From the NCBI GenBank assembly GCA_041395445.1, contig JAWLAO010000002.1, positions 372,001 to 436,000 of the forward strand: a stretch of DNA of 64,000 nucleotides, given 5' to 3'. The notes below the pieces were generated by a model that saw nothing but the letters and a program-made list of their open reading frames with translations, was not told where the DNA came from and searched no databases. The DNA is from Gammaproteobacteria bacterium (GTDB lineage Bacteria > Pseudomonadota > Gammaproteobacteria > Xanthomonadales > Marinicellaceae). Below, one piece after another: positions 28,274 to 37,410 of this stretch; within the stretch, counting starts at the first letter, position 1; every line of letters begins with the position of its first letter. A program made the translations under genes and the position numbers.

Positions 28274-28908
28274 ATTGGCTAGATTATGTGTTTATCGGAA
28301 TCCTTGCAATTTCTGTAATCATTAGTATTTTCAGGGGATTAACTAAGGAAGTCTTATCGTTATTAATTTGGGTTGTTGCTTTTTGGTTAGCGTATCATTA
28401 TGTTGATGTCGGAGCTAAATATCTGGAATCTTACATTGAGCTTCCTTCAGCCAGGCATTTGATTGCATTTGTAGCTATTTTAATTGCTGCATTATTTTTA
28501 GGAAGCATCATTAACTTTATTCTAGGAAAACTGATTAAATCTACCGGTCTGAGCGGTACGGATCGTTTTTTTGGAATGTTCTTTGGTTTGTTAAGAGGGG
28601 TTGTTATTATCATTGTGATTGCTTTCTTCGTCAGAGCCACACCACTTTCTGAAGATCCTTGGTGGCAAAACTCAAAACTGGTACCCTACGCAGGAAAGAT
28701 TGCCGAATGGGCAAGAGTAAGAATGCCGGAGAGTTTTTCAAAGTATTTTTCATTTATCGAAAATAATAAAGTTGTGGAGCAAACATCAGAAATGCTTAAA
28801 AAGGCTGCGGAAAATGTGGAATCAAGCAAACAACTGGATCAATTAATGCAAAGTTTATCCGATAATGAAGCAGAGACTAATGACCAAACAGAAGGAGGTT
28901 CCAACTGA
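28270..28908 (+). CDS. cvpA: CvpA family membrane protein
   Basis: Inner-membrane protein of the colicin V production family, linked to envelope homeostasis in E. coli; molecular role not settled. Four hydrophobic segments are visible in the first 125 residues, starting YVFIGILAISVIISIFRGL and including LIAFVAILIAALFLGSIINF and GVVIIIVIAFFVRA. The conserved GTDRFFGMFFGLLRG loop is present. The hydrophilic tail runs to 212 residues. It overlaps dedD (ATGA) and purF (TGATG), the usual dedD-cvpA-purF operon. Confidence 0.92.
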   Translation: MNWLDYVFIGILAISVIISIFRGLTKEVLSLLIWVVAFWLAYHYVDVGAKYLESYIELPSARHLIAFVAILIAALFLGSIINFILGKLIKSTGLSGTDRFFGMFFGLLRGVVIIIVIAFFVRATPLSEDPWWQNSKLVPYAGKIAEWARVRMPESFSKYFSFIENNKVVEQTSEMLKKAAENVESSKQLDQLMQSLSDNEAETNDQTEGGSN

Positions 28909-30377
28909 TGTGTGGAGTGGTTGGTGTTGTTAGTCAAAGTGATGTGGCTTCTACAATTTATGAATGTCTGACAGTATTACAGCATCGGGGACAGGATGCA
29001 GCAGGGATAGCAACCTGTGAGAATCGCAGAATCGCATTGGTCAAGGATAATGGCTTGGTCAGAGATGTCTTTAATGCTGAAAATGTAAAAAAGCTTCATG
29101 GAAATATGGGCATTGGTCACACTCGTTATCCGACAGCGGGTGGCGATAATCGCTTGGAAGCCCAACCTTTTTATGTCAACTCACCATACGGGATTGTTCT
29201 TGCTCACAATGGTAATTTAGTTAATACCGAAAAACTCAGACGGGAACTGTTTGAGGAAGATCGAAGACACATCAATACCGGTTCAGATTCCGAAGTCCTG
29301 CTGAATGTATTAGCACATGAATTACAGAAAAATCATGAAATTGAATTAAAAGCGGATATGGTTTTTAAAGCCATTACCAATTTAAATAAACGCTGCGTCG
29401 GAGGCTATGCTGTTGTGGCTATGGTTCCCGGGCATGGAGTGATTGGTTTTCGTGATCCAAATGGTATCAGACCTTTGGTTTTGGGCAAAAAAACAATCAA
29501 TGGCCAAGATGAATACATTCTTGCATCCGAAAGTGTGGCTTTGGATTTGCATGGTTATAAACTTATAGATGATGTCCAGCCGGGTGAAGCGGTATTGCTA
29601 GGACTTGATGGAACTTTATACCGTCAGCAATGTGCTGAGAAAAAACAGCACACGCCTTGTATCTTTGAATTTGTTTATTTTGCCCGTGAAGACTCCATTA
29701 TGGATAATATTTCTGTCCATAAAGCTCGTTTGCGCATGGGTGAGCATCTGGCAGATAAAATTTTGCGAGAGATGCCGGATCATGATATTGATGTGGTGAT
29801 TCCAATTCCTGATACTTCTAGGACGAGTGCTATTCCTCTGGCTTATCGTTTGGGTGTTAAGTTTCGTGAAGGTTTTGTGAAGAACCGTTATATCGGCAGA
29901 ACTTTTATCATGCCCGGACAAGCTGAAAGAGTGAAATCCGTTCGTCGCAAACTAAATGCCATTGAATTAGAGTTCAAAGGTAAAAATGTTCTCTTGATTG
30001 ATGATTCAATCGTTCGCGGAACCACCTCAACTCAAATCATTCAAATGGCAAGGGAAGCAGGGGCAAAAAAAGTTTATTTTGCCTCGGCAGCTCCTCCGGT
30101 TCGCTATCCTAATATTTATGGAATTGATATGCCAGCTCCTAAAGAATTAGTCGCCTTCAATCGAACTGAAGAAGAAGTAACGGAAATCTTGGGAGCAGAC
30201 AAAGTCATTTACCAATCTTTAGATGATTTGGTTGCTGCTTGTTCGAATGATAGCAAATATGTGAAAAACTTTGATACATCCTGTTTTTCCAATGAATACA
30301 TCACACAAGTCGATGATGACTATTTTGAAAGACTGGAAAAAATTCGTAGTGATGAAGCCAAAAGAAAAGCATCGTAA
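28908..30377 (+). CDS. purF: Amidophosphoribosyltransferase
   Basis: First committed step of purine synthesis: glutamine plus PRPP gives phosphoribosylamine. The N-terminal nucleophile Cys2 is in MCGVVGVV, with the glutaminase loops HRGQDAAGIA and GHTRYPTAG. The PRPP site is VLLIDDSIVRGTTSTQI. The 489-residue length is close to that in enterics. No Fe-S cysteine set is evident. It overlaps the following hydroxylase gene. Confidence 0.97.
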   Translation: MCGVVGVVSQSDVASTIYECLTVLQHRGQDAAGIATCENRRIALVKDNGLVRDVFNAENVKKLHGNMGIGHTRYPTAGGDNRLEAQPFYVNSPYGIVLAHNGNLVNTEKLRRELFEEDRRHINTGSDSEVLLNVLAHELQKNHEIELKADMVFKAITNLNKRCVGGYAVVAMVPGHGVIGFRDPNGIRPLVLGKKTINGQDEYILASESVALDLHGYKLIDDVQPGEAVLLGLDGTLYRQQCAEKKQHTPCIFEFVYFAREDSIMDNISVHKARLRMGEHLADKILREMPDHDIDVVIPIPDTSRTSAIPLAYRLGVKFREGFVKNRYIGRTFIMPGQAERVKSVRRKLNAIELEFKGKNVLLIDDSIVRGTTSTQIIQMAREAGAKKVYFASAAPPVRYPNIYGIDMPAPKELVAFNRTEEEVTEILGADKVIYQSLDDLVAACSNDSKYVKNFDTSCFSNEYITQVDDDYFERLEKIRSDEAKRKAS

Positions 30378-31581
30378 TTTCGACGTCACCATCGTTGGTG
30401 GTGGACTGGTAGGTATGGCATGTGCCTTAACTTTGTCAAAACTCGGTTTAACAATCAATCTTATAGAACATACAGAAAACAGTCACAACTCACATCCAAG
30501 TTATGATGATCGGACATTAGTGGTCAATCAGGCATCCATTCGGTTTTGGCAAAATTTAGGAATCTGGGAAAATCTTCTTGATGATATCACACCAATTAAA
30601 CAGGTTCATGTTTCAAATAAAGGACATTTTGGTGTTGTAAAATTTGATGCTTCTGACTTTGAAATTGATGAATTGGCGTTTATTGTCGAAGCAAAAAAAC
30701 TAGGAATGTCGCTTTACCAAAAAGTCATTGATAATCAAAGTATTAATCTGATTTGCCCGGCAAAATTTTTGGAATTCAACAACTTAGATGATTCTATTGA
30801 AATAAAGTATCAATTCGAATCTGAGGAATTTACAGATAAAAGCACATTGATGATTGCTGCTGATGGTATTCAATCGGGAATTCGTAAAACACTTAATTTA
30901 CCGACTGAAGTTAAATCCTATGAAAGGACAGCCATTATTTGCAACATCACTCCCGAACTCAAACACAATCATTGTGCCTATGAACGATTAACCAAAGAAG
31001 GACCGACAGCATTATTACCTTTCATGAATAATCGTTGTGGCTTTGTTTGGTCGGTTAAAAGTTCCGAAGCTGATGAAATCATGTCACTTTCCGATTCAGA
31101 GTTTTTAAAAAGGGCACAAACTCAATTTGGTTATCGTTTAGGTCGCTTTTTGAAAGTTGGCAAAAGAAGTTGTTATCCCTTGTATTTTGTCAAAGTGCCA
31201 CAGCAAACTTCCAATCGGGTTGTTTTGATGGGTAACGCCGCTCATGGTGTCAGCCCGGTTTCAGCTCAAGGTTTAAATTTAGCGGTCAGAGATATTGCAA
31301 ATCTGGTGGACGTTATGGAATTGGCGATTGAAAAAAATAATGATATTGGTAGTGTACAAGTATTGGAAAAATATCAACAAAGTGTCGATACAGATCAAAC
31401 TCAAACCATGCAATACACTGATGATCTGATGGAATGGTTTAAACTGGATGAGCCGGTAATTAATAAAATTCGATCTTTGGGATTATTTTCCTTACAACAA
31501 TCCAATGTCGCAAAAATGGAGCTTTTCAAGCGAGCATCCGGCTATCGTGGTTTAACTCCCAAATTACTGAGGCAATCATGA
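30352..31581 (+). CDS. UbiH/UbiF-family FAD-dependent ubiquinone-biosynthesis hydroxylase
   Basis: Flavin monooxygenase hydroxylating the ubiquinone ring precursor; best match is UbiH-like. Seen: FAD dinucleotide motif TIVGGGLVGMACALTLSKLG, the mid-protein IAADGIQSGIRK (DG motif), and GNAAHGVSPVSAQGLNLAVR (second FAD motif, here GNAAH for the common GDAAH). The ATG at 30352 (MKPKEKHRNFDVTIVGGG) puts the Rossmann strand at the usual distance and overlaps the purF end by 26 bp. A sister gene follows, as in E. coli ubiH-ubiI, so each probably modifies a different ring position. Confidence 0.85.
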   Translation: MKPKEKHRNFDVTIVGGGLVGMACALTLSKLGLTINLIEHTENSHNSHPSYDDRTLVVNQASIRFWQNLGIWENLLDDITPIKQVHVSNKGHFGVVKFDASDFEIDELAFIVEAKKLGMSLYQKVIDNQSINLICPAKFLEFNNLDDSIEIKYQFESEEFTDKSTLMIAADGIQSGIRKTLNLPTEVKSYERTAIICNITPELKHNHCAYERLTKEGPTALLPFMNNRCGFVWSVKSSEADEIMSLSDSEFLKRAQTQFGYRLGRFLKVGKRSCYPLYFVKVPQQTSNRVVLMGNAAHGVSPVSAQGLNLAVRDIANLVDVMELAIEKNNDIGSVQVLEKYQQSVDTDQTQTMQYTDDLMEWFKLDEPVINKIRSLGLFSLQQSNVAKMELFKRASGYRGLTPKLLRQS

Positions 31582-32750
31582 AGAAATTTGATTTGATAAT
31601 TTCCGGTGGTGGTATGGTTGGTTCTATATCCGCTGTCGCTGCCTGTCAATCCGGTTTATCGGTATTATTGATTGAATCGAATAAAAGTCCCTTCCTTACA
31701 GAAAACTCAGATATGGATTTAAGAGTTTCTGCAGTTTCCTGGCAGAATATCGAATATCTAAAGAAGTTGGGAATTTTTCAAAATCTTTATTCAAATCGGA
31801 TTGCTCCGTATTCACACATGCAGGTTTGGGACACCAGAAGTCAGGCACACATCAATTTTGATGCCGATTTTTCTTCGCAGAGTTGTTTAGGGTATTTGTT
31901 AGAGAATAATAATTTGGTTCAGGCTGCCTGGAAGTCGCTTGATAGTTATCCAACTTGTGAAATTATAACAGGTCATTCCATTGATTCGTTAGAAAATACA
32001 GGTTCACAGGTTCGCGTTCAATTAACTGATGGTCATGAATTCAAGAGCAGGGCATTGATTTCGGCTGAAGGAAGAAAATCAAAAGTCAGAGAGTTTGTAA
32101 ATATTAAGACGACTGAAAATGATTATCATCAGTTCGGTCTGGTCGCCTATCTAAGTATTAAAGATGCTCCTGAATTCACGGCTTTTCAGGCTTTCAACGA
32201 AGGTGGTCCAATCGGTGTGCTTCCGATGGGTGATAATTTGTTCTCAATAGTCTGGAGTTTGCCTAAAGATAAGGTTGATTATTGGCTATCTTGTGATGAA
32301 CAAACTTTTGAACAGGGAATTGTCAATGCTTTATCGAATCATGAAATTGCACCAAAAGTAACTTTAAAAAGCGCAAGAGTAGCATTTCCATTAACTCAAC
32401 TTTATGCTGAACGATATTTCAATAACCGCGTTGTTCTTTGCGGAGATAGTGCTCACGGAGTTCACCCATTAGCCGGTCAGGGCGTCAATCTGGGAATCGG
32501 TGATGTCCAATTATTGTTTGAATTACTGGATAGTTCAGTTCTTAAAGATGATTTGCTTTTGCATAAAAATTTACGAAAATATCAAAGAAGAAGAATTTCT
32601 CAGGTCAAAGAGACTTCGGAAATGATGAGTTTTTTGCATCATATGTTCAAAGATGATAATCATATTAAAAAACCATTACGAAGTTTAGGAATGAACTTAA
32701 TCAATCAATCTCCTCTAAAAAAATGGTTTATGGCTCAAGCCGGCAGTTAA
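31578..32750 (+). CDS. UbiI/UbiH-family FAD-dependent ubiquinone-biosynthesis hydroxylase
   Basis: Second paralogous flavin hydroxylase, 390 residues. Seen: LIISGGGMVGSISAVAACQS at the N-terminus, SAEGRKSKVRE in the middle, and CGDSAHGVHPLAGQGVNLGI near residue 290. VRVQLTDG-type strands fit the family. The start overlaps the previous stop as ATGA. Which of the C1, C5 or C6 ring hydroxylations it performs cannot be told from sequence reading alone; UbiI-like is my first guess because of its order behind the UbiH-like gene. Confidence 0.84.
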   Translation: MKKFDLIISGGGMVGSISAVAACQSGLSVLLIESNKSPFLTENSDMDLRVSAVSWQNIEYLKKLGIFQNLYSNRIAPYSHMQVWDTRSQAHINFDADFSSQSCLGYLLENNNLVQAAWKSLDSYPTCEIITGHSIDSLENTGSQVRVQLTDGHEFKSRALISAEGRKSKVREFVNIKTTENDYHQFGLVAYLSIKDAPEFTAFQAFNEGGPIGVLPMGDNLFSIVWSLPKDKVDYWLSCDEQTFEQGIVNALSNHEIAPKVTLKSARVAFPLTQLYAERYFNNRVVLCGDSAHGVHPLAGQGVNLGIGDVQLLFELLDSSVLKDDLLLHKNLRKYQRRRISQVKETSEMMSFLHHMFKDDNHIKKPLRSLGMNLINQSPLKKWFMAQAGS

Positions 32751-32783
32751 TATCTCAGATAAATCATTTAATTCACTATTTCC

Positions 32784-32811
32784 TTGACGGCAAGAATCAA
32801 TGATATACAAT
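32784..32811 (+). promoter_or_regulatory. Sigma-70 promoter of the regulator-metH operon
   Basis: TTGACG (32784-32789) and TACAAT (32806-32811) with a 16-bp spacer. Transcription would begin near 32818, leaving a leader of only about 22 nt. The two inverted repeats over this site fit repression. Confidence 0.6.
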
Positions 32812-32834
32812 TCATATATCTTTAAATCAAGATA
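32802..32834. promoter_or_regulatory. Two overlapping inverted repeats, probable SahR-type operators
   Basis: GATATA-N7-TATATC (32802-32807 and 32815-32820) and TATCTT-N6-AAGATA (32817-32822 and 32829-32834) are both perfect and share bases. They cover the -10 and the presumed transcription start of an ArsR-type regulator gene, the normal place for an autorepressor. Confidence 0.55.
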
Positions 32835-32839
32835 AAAGG

Positions 32840-33757
32840 ATGAATATTGTTTCTGTATTTAAACTTCTGGCAGATGAAACCAGAATACGTTTGCTGCTTT
32901 TGCTAAAACAGACGGAACTAACTGTCGCTGAATTGTCTGCAACATTGCAATTGGCACAACCTCGTGTATCCACACATTTAGCAAAATTAAAGGAACTCAA
33001 GTTTGTTTTAGCCAGAAAAGATGGTGTTTCAACCTATTATCGAATCAATCATCAATTGATAAAAAGCGATTATCAGTATATTTTGAAGTCCTTAAACGAT
33101 GAAGAAGAACAAAACTCCTTGGTTATCGAAGATAAGCAACGACTAACCAAAGTTTTGGAAGAAAGAGCAAAAAGTAAGAACTGGGTGGACTCTGTTGCCG
33201 GCGATATGGAAAGACAATATTCTCCGGGTCGAAGCTGGGAAGCTACAACCCGAGCTCTCAGTTATCTTTTGGAACTTGGTGATGTGCTTGATATAGGTTC
33301 AGGTGATGGCGTTTTAGCTGAACTTCTTCATAAAAGAGCTTTAACTTATACCTGTGTTGATAGCAGCCAAACTATTATCGAAGCGGCTCAAAGACGTTTA
33401 TCGAATGCAGAAAATGTTCAATATGTAGTTGCTGACATGCATGCCTTAGGTTTAACCCAATCATTCGATACTGTGTTCTTGTTGCATGTTTTAACCTATT
33501 CAGAAAATGCTCAGGAAGCCATCGATCAAGCATCTAAATCTTTGAAGCCAAATGGAAAAATTCTGATTTCAACTTTAAAAAAACATCCGCACACTGAAAT
33601 TGTTAAGGATTTTGGTCATGTTAATAATGGTTTTACAATTAAACAATTAACTAAATGGGTTGAAGCTGCGGGATTAAAAAACATTAAAGCCAAAGTCACT
33701 TCCATCGAAAGCAAGAAACCACATTTTGAAGTAATTACGCTCGAAGCTGAAAAATAA
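32840..33757 (+). CDS. ArsR-type regulator fused to a SAM-methyltransferase domain (SahR-like)
   Basis: Residues 1-90 are an ArsR winged helix (FKLLADETRIRLLLLLKQ, PRVSTHLAKLKEL). Residues of about 140-300 are a class I methyltransferase fold with SAM-binding VLDIGSGDGVLAELL, TCVDSS and VQYVVADMHAL. It lacks the metal-binding cysteines of arsenic sensors. It overlaps metH (TAATG). ArsR-type SahR proteins sense S-adenosylhomocysteine and control the methionine cycle, so the second domain probably binds ligand and need not be an enzyme. The AAGG before the ATG is too close for a normal ribosome-binding site, and the leader is short. Confidence 0.8.
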   Translation: MNIVSVFKLLADETRIRLLLLLKQTELTVAELSATLQLAQPRVSTHLAKLKELKFVLARKDGVSTYYRINHQLIKSDYQYILKSLNDEEEQNSLVIEDKQRLTKVLEERAKSKNWVDSVAGDMERQYSPGRSWEATTRALSYLLELGDVLDIGSGDGVLAELLHKRALTYTCVDSSQTIIEAAQRRLSNAENVQYVVADMHALGLTQSFDTVFLLHVLTYSENAQEAIDQASKSLKPNGKILISTLKKHPHTEIVKDFGHVNNGFTIKQLTKWVEAAGLKNIKAKVTSIESKKPHFEVITLEAEK

Positions 33758-36700
33758 TGACAACAAAACAAAAACTAATCTCACTATTACAACAAAGAAT
33801 TCTATTGCTGGATTCCGCAATGGGAACGATGATTCAATCTTACAAGTTGAGCGAATCTGATTATCGGGGCGAACAATTTCGTAATCATGAAAATAATTTA
33901 AAAGGAAATAATGATTTATTATCTATCACACAGCCGCAAATTATTGAGGAAATCCATTTAAAGAATCTGCAAGCCGGTTCCGATTTAATCGAAACTAACA
34001 CATTTAACGCCACGCAAATTGCTCAGGCTGATTATGGAATGGAGTCTTGGGCTTATGAAATTAATTTTCAGTCCGCAAAGTTAGCCAAAAAGTGTTGTGA
34101 GCAATTTTCGACTGAGAGTAAACCTCGATTTGTGGTTGGCAGCATCGGTCCAACTAACCGAACGGCTTCGATTTCTCCCGATATCAATCGACCGGGTTAT
34201 AGAAACGTCACTTTTCAGGAATTGGTAGATAACTATATTGAGGCTGCCAATGGTTTGCTTGATGGCGGTGCTGATATTTTAATGGTTGAGACTGTATTCG
34301 ATACTTTAAATTGCAAAGCGGCAATTTATGCACTTTCTGAAGTTATGGAACAACGGAATGAGGATATTCCAATCATGATTTCAGGAACAATTGTCGATGC
34401 CAGCGGACGCACTCTGTCAGGTCAGACAACAGAAGCGTTTTATAATTCCGTTCGACATATAAAGCCATTAACCATAGGTTTGAATTGTGCGTTAGGAGCA
34501 AGGGATTTGATTCCTTATGTACGTGAGTTATCAAAAATATGTGAATGCTTTGTCAGTGTTCATCCTAACGCGGGATTACCCAATGAACTTGGCGAGTATG
34601 ACGAAACACCTGAGGAAATGTCAGAAATTTTAGCTGAAATGGCAAAATCAGGGTTTGTGAATATTGTTGGAGGATGTTGCGGAACAACACCAAAACATAT
34701 TCAGGTTTTCTCTGAAAAACTTTCAAATTTGAAACCTCGTACGATTCCCAAAATTCCTTCATTAACCAGATTATCAGGATTGGAAGCATTAAATCTGAGT
34801 AAAGAATTGAATTTTATCAATGTCGGTGAACGAACCAATGTCACCGGTTCGCTCATGTTTAAACGCTTGATTAAGGAACAGAACTATATAAAAGCGACCG
34901 AAGTGGCGTTACAGCAAGTGCAAAATGGAGCACAGATTATCGACATTAACATGGATGAAGGGTTGATAGACTCCAAAGAAGTGATGATTGAGTTTTTGAA
35001 TATTATTGCTACAGAGCCTGAGATTGCTCGTGTACCGGTGATGTTTGATTCTTCCAAATGGGAAGTTCTTGAAGCCGGTTTAAGACATTGTCAGGGTAAA
35101 GGAATTGTAAATTCTATCTCGCTCAAAGAAGGCGAAGAAATATTCATTAAACAAGCAAAAACCATTCAAAAATATGGTGCGGCCGTGATAATCATGGCAT
35201 TTGATGAACAGGGTCAGGCAGAAAGCAAAGTTCGTAAAGTCGAAATCTGTCGCAGAAGTTTTGATATATTGGTCAAACAGGTTGGTTTTGCACCCGAAGA
35301 CATTATTTTTGATCCAAATATTTTTGCTATTGGCACCGGAATTGCCGAGCATAACAATTATGGAATTGACTTTATAGAAGCCACTCGAATTATTAAAAAA
35401 GAGATGCCTTTGTGCCATGTTTCTGGTGGTGTTTCTAACATTTCATTTGCGTTTCGTGGTAATAATCCTTTGCGTGAAGCGATACATTCGGTTTTTCTTT
35501 ATCATGCTATTCAAGCCGGTATGGATATGGGAATTGTCAATCCCGGAATGTTAACGGTTTATGATGAAATCGAAGAGGAAGTCAAAGTCCGCATCGAAGA
35601 TTTATTATTCAACAGAAGAGAAGATGCGACCGAGCGTCTCATGGAAATAGCAGATAAAATTCAGGGAAAACAACAAAAGCAAGAAGATAATACCTGGCGG
35701 GAACTCGATGTTGAAAAAAGATTATCTCATGCTTTGGTTCATGGAATTACTGAATTTATCGAATCTGACTCACAATCAGCATTTGAAAAACTACAAAACC
35801 CGCTGGATGTTATTGAAGGTCCGTTAATGGATGGCATGAACACTGTCGGCGATTTATTCGGAAGCGGTAAAATGTTTCTGCCACAAGTGGTTAAATCCGC
35901 TCGGGTGATGAAACAAGCGGTGGCATGGTTGTTGCCTTATATCGAAGCTCAAAAGGGCACACAAAAAAATAACGGCACCATCATTATGGCGACTGTAAAG
36001 GGCGATGTGCACGACATAGGAAAAAATATTGTTGGTGTTGTTTTAGGGTGTAACAATTATCAAATCATTGATTTAGGCGTAATGGTTCCGGCAAATAAGA
36101 TTATTGATGCTGCCGTCGAGCATAATGCGGATATCATTGGATTAAGCGGATTGATTACACCATCTTTGGATGAAATGTGCAATGTCGCTGAAGAGATGGA
36201 AAAACGGGGATTAAAAATTCCGCTTTTGATTGGAGGAGCAACCACATCCCGAACTCACACGGCATTGAAAATCGAACCTAAATATTCTGCTGATACCATT
36301 TGGGTTAAAGATGCATCTCGTGCAGTTGGAGTTGCGCAAAAACTGACAGGTTCAGATAAAAACCGTATTGAGTTTTCTACAGAAACAAAACAACAATACG
36401 TAGAAATCAGAGAAAGAAGGAAGAATCAATCAAGTCGAAGACAACTGCTGAGTTTAAATCAAGCCAGAGATAATAAGCTCAATATCAACTGGCAGGAACA
36501 ACCTCCTGTTCAGTCTGAATTTATCGGTATTAAAAAACTCACAGATTATTCTTTGATGGAAATTTCAAAATACATTGATTGGACTCCGTTTTTCCAAACC
36601 TGGGATATTCATGGTAAATTTCCGGCAGTTTTGGAAGATGAAATCGTTGGAAAAACCGCGACTGAATTGTTTCATGATGCTCAAAGAATGTTGCAAAAAA

Positions 36701-37401
36701 TAATTGCTGAGAAATGGCTAACAGCAAATGCGGTATTTGGAATTTTTCCCGCAAACAGCGAAGAAGACGACGTTTTAATAAATTTTGAGAATAATAATCA
36801 TCGCTTAATCAATTTACGTCAACAAAAACAAAAAGGCGGAAAAAACCTGTGTTTAAGTGATTTTATTGCCCCTCAAGAAAGTGGTTTTCAAGATTATTTG
36901 GGAATGTTTGCGGTTACAACCGGTATCGGAATTGAAAGGAAAATTAAGGAGTTTGAAAAATTTCACGATGACTATTCATCAATTATGCTGAAAGCACTTG
37001 CAGACCGGTTAGCAGAAGCCTTTGCAGAGCATTTGCATCAACTGGTTCGTACTGATTATTGGAAGTACACGACCGAAAATGAAATTTCAAATGAACAATT
37101 AATCAATGAAGACTATCAGGGAATCAGACCAGCTCCCGGTTATCCCGCTTGTCCTGATCACACGCAAAAAGAGTTGATTTTTGAGCTTCTTGAAGTGGAG
37201 AAAAACACAGGAATTCAATTAACTGAAGGATACACCATGTATCCGGCAGCATCAGTCAGTGGTTTTTATTATGCTCATCCACAATCCCAATACTTCGTTT
37301 TGGGTAACATTGATGAAGAGCAATTAAATGACTATGTCACCAGAAAAAATATTGACTTGGAGAAAGCCAAAAAAATTCTAGAGCCTAATTTGGAGAGCTG
37401 A
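33757..37401 (+). CDS. metH: Cobalamin-dependent methionine synthase
   Basis: Methylates homocysteine from 5-methyl-THF through cobalamin. Domains in order: homocysteine domain to about residue 325 with zinc-binding GGCCGTTP; pterin domain from about 350 (FINVGERTNVTGS, DINMDEGL); B12 cap near 650-740; B12 domain with DVHDIGKN near 750 providing the lower-axial histidine and ending GGATTSRTHTA; reactivation domain to 1214 (RPAPGYPACPDHT, SVSGFYYAHP). Length is close to E. coli (1227). Coupled to the SahR-like regulator, so it is probably repressed or induced according to SAH level. Confidence 0.98.
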   Translation: MTTKQKLISLLQQRILLLDSAMGTMIQSYKLSESDYRGEQFRNHENNLKGNNDLLSITQPQIIEEIHLKNLQAGSDLIETNTFNATQIAQADYGMESWAYEINFQSAKLAKKCCEQFSTESKPRFVVGSIGPTNRTASISPDINRPGYRNVTFQELVDNYIEAANGLLDGGADILMVETVFDTLNCKAAIYALSEVMEQRNEDIPIMISGTIVDASGRTLSGQTTEAFYNSVRHIKPLTIGLNCALGARDLIPYVRELSKICECFVSVHPNAGLPNELGEYDETPEEMSEILAEMAKSGFVNIVGGCCGTTPKHIQVFSEKLSNLKPRTIPKIPSLTRLSGLEALNLSKELNFINVGERTNVTGSLMFKRLIKEQNYIKATEVALQQVQNGAQIIDINMDEGLIDSKEVMIEFLNIIATEPEIARVPVMFDSSKWEVLEAGLRHCQGKGIVNSISLKEGEEIFIKQAKTIQKYGAAVIIMAFDEQGQAESKVRKVEICRRSFDILVKQVGFAPEDIIFDPNIFAIGTGIAEHNNYGIDFIEATRIIKKEMPLCHVSGGVSNISFAFRGNNPLREAIHSVFLYHAIQAGMDMGIVNPGMLTVYDEIEEEVKVRIEDLLFNRREDATERLMEIADKIQGKQQKQEDNTWRELDVEKRLSHALVHGITEFIESDSQSAFEKLQNPLDVIEGPLMDGMNTVGDLFGSGKMFLPQVVKSARVMKQAVAWLLPYIEAQKGTQKNNGTIIMATVKGDVHDIGKNIVGVVLGCNNYQIIDLGVMVPANKIIDAAVEHNADIIGLSGLITPSLDEMCNVAEEMEKRGLKIPLLIGGATTSRTHTALKIEPKYSADTIWVKDASRAVGVAQKLTGSDKNRIEFSTETKQQYVEIRERRKNQSSRRQLLSLNQARDNKLNINWQEQPPVQSEFIGIKKLTDYSLMEISKYIDWTPFFQTWDIHGKFPAVLEDEIVGKTATELFHDAQRMLQKIIAEKWLTANAVFGIFPANSEEDDVLINFENNNHRLINLRQQKQKGGKNLCLSDFIAPQESGFQDYLGMFAVTTGIGIERKIKEFEKFHDDYSSIMLKALADRLAEAFAEHLHQLVRTDYWKYTTENEISNEQLINEDYQGIRPAPGYPACPDHTQKELIFELLEVEKNTGIQLTEGYTMYPAASVSGFYYAHPQSQYFVLGNIDEEQLNDYVTRKNIDLEKAKKILEPNLES

Positions 37402-37410
37402 AATAAAAAA

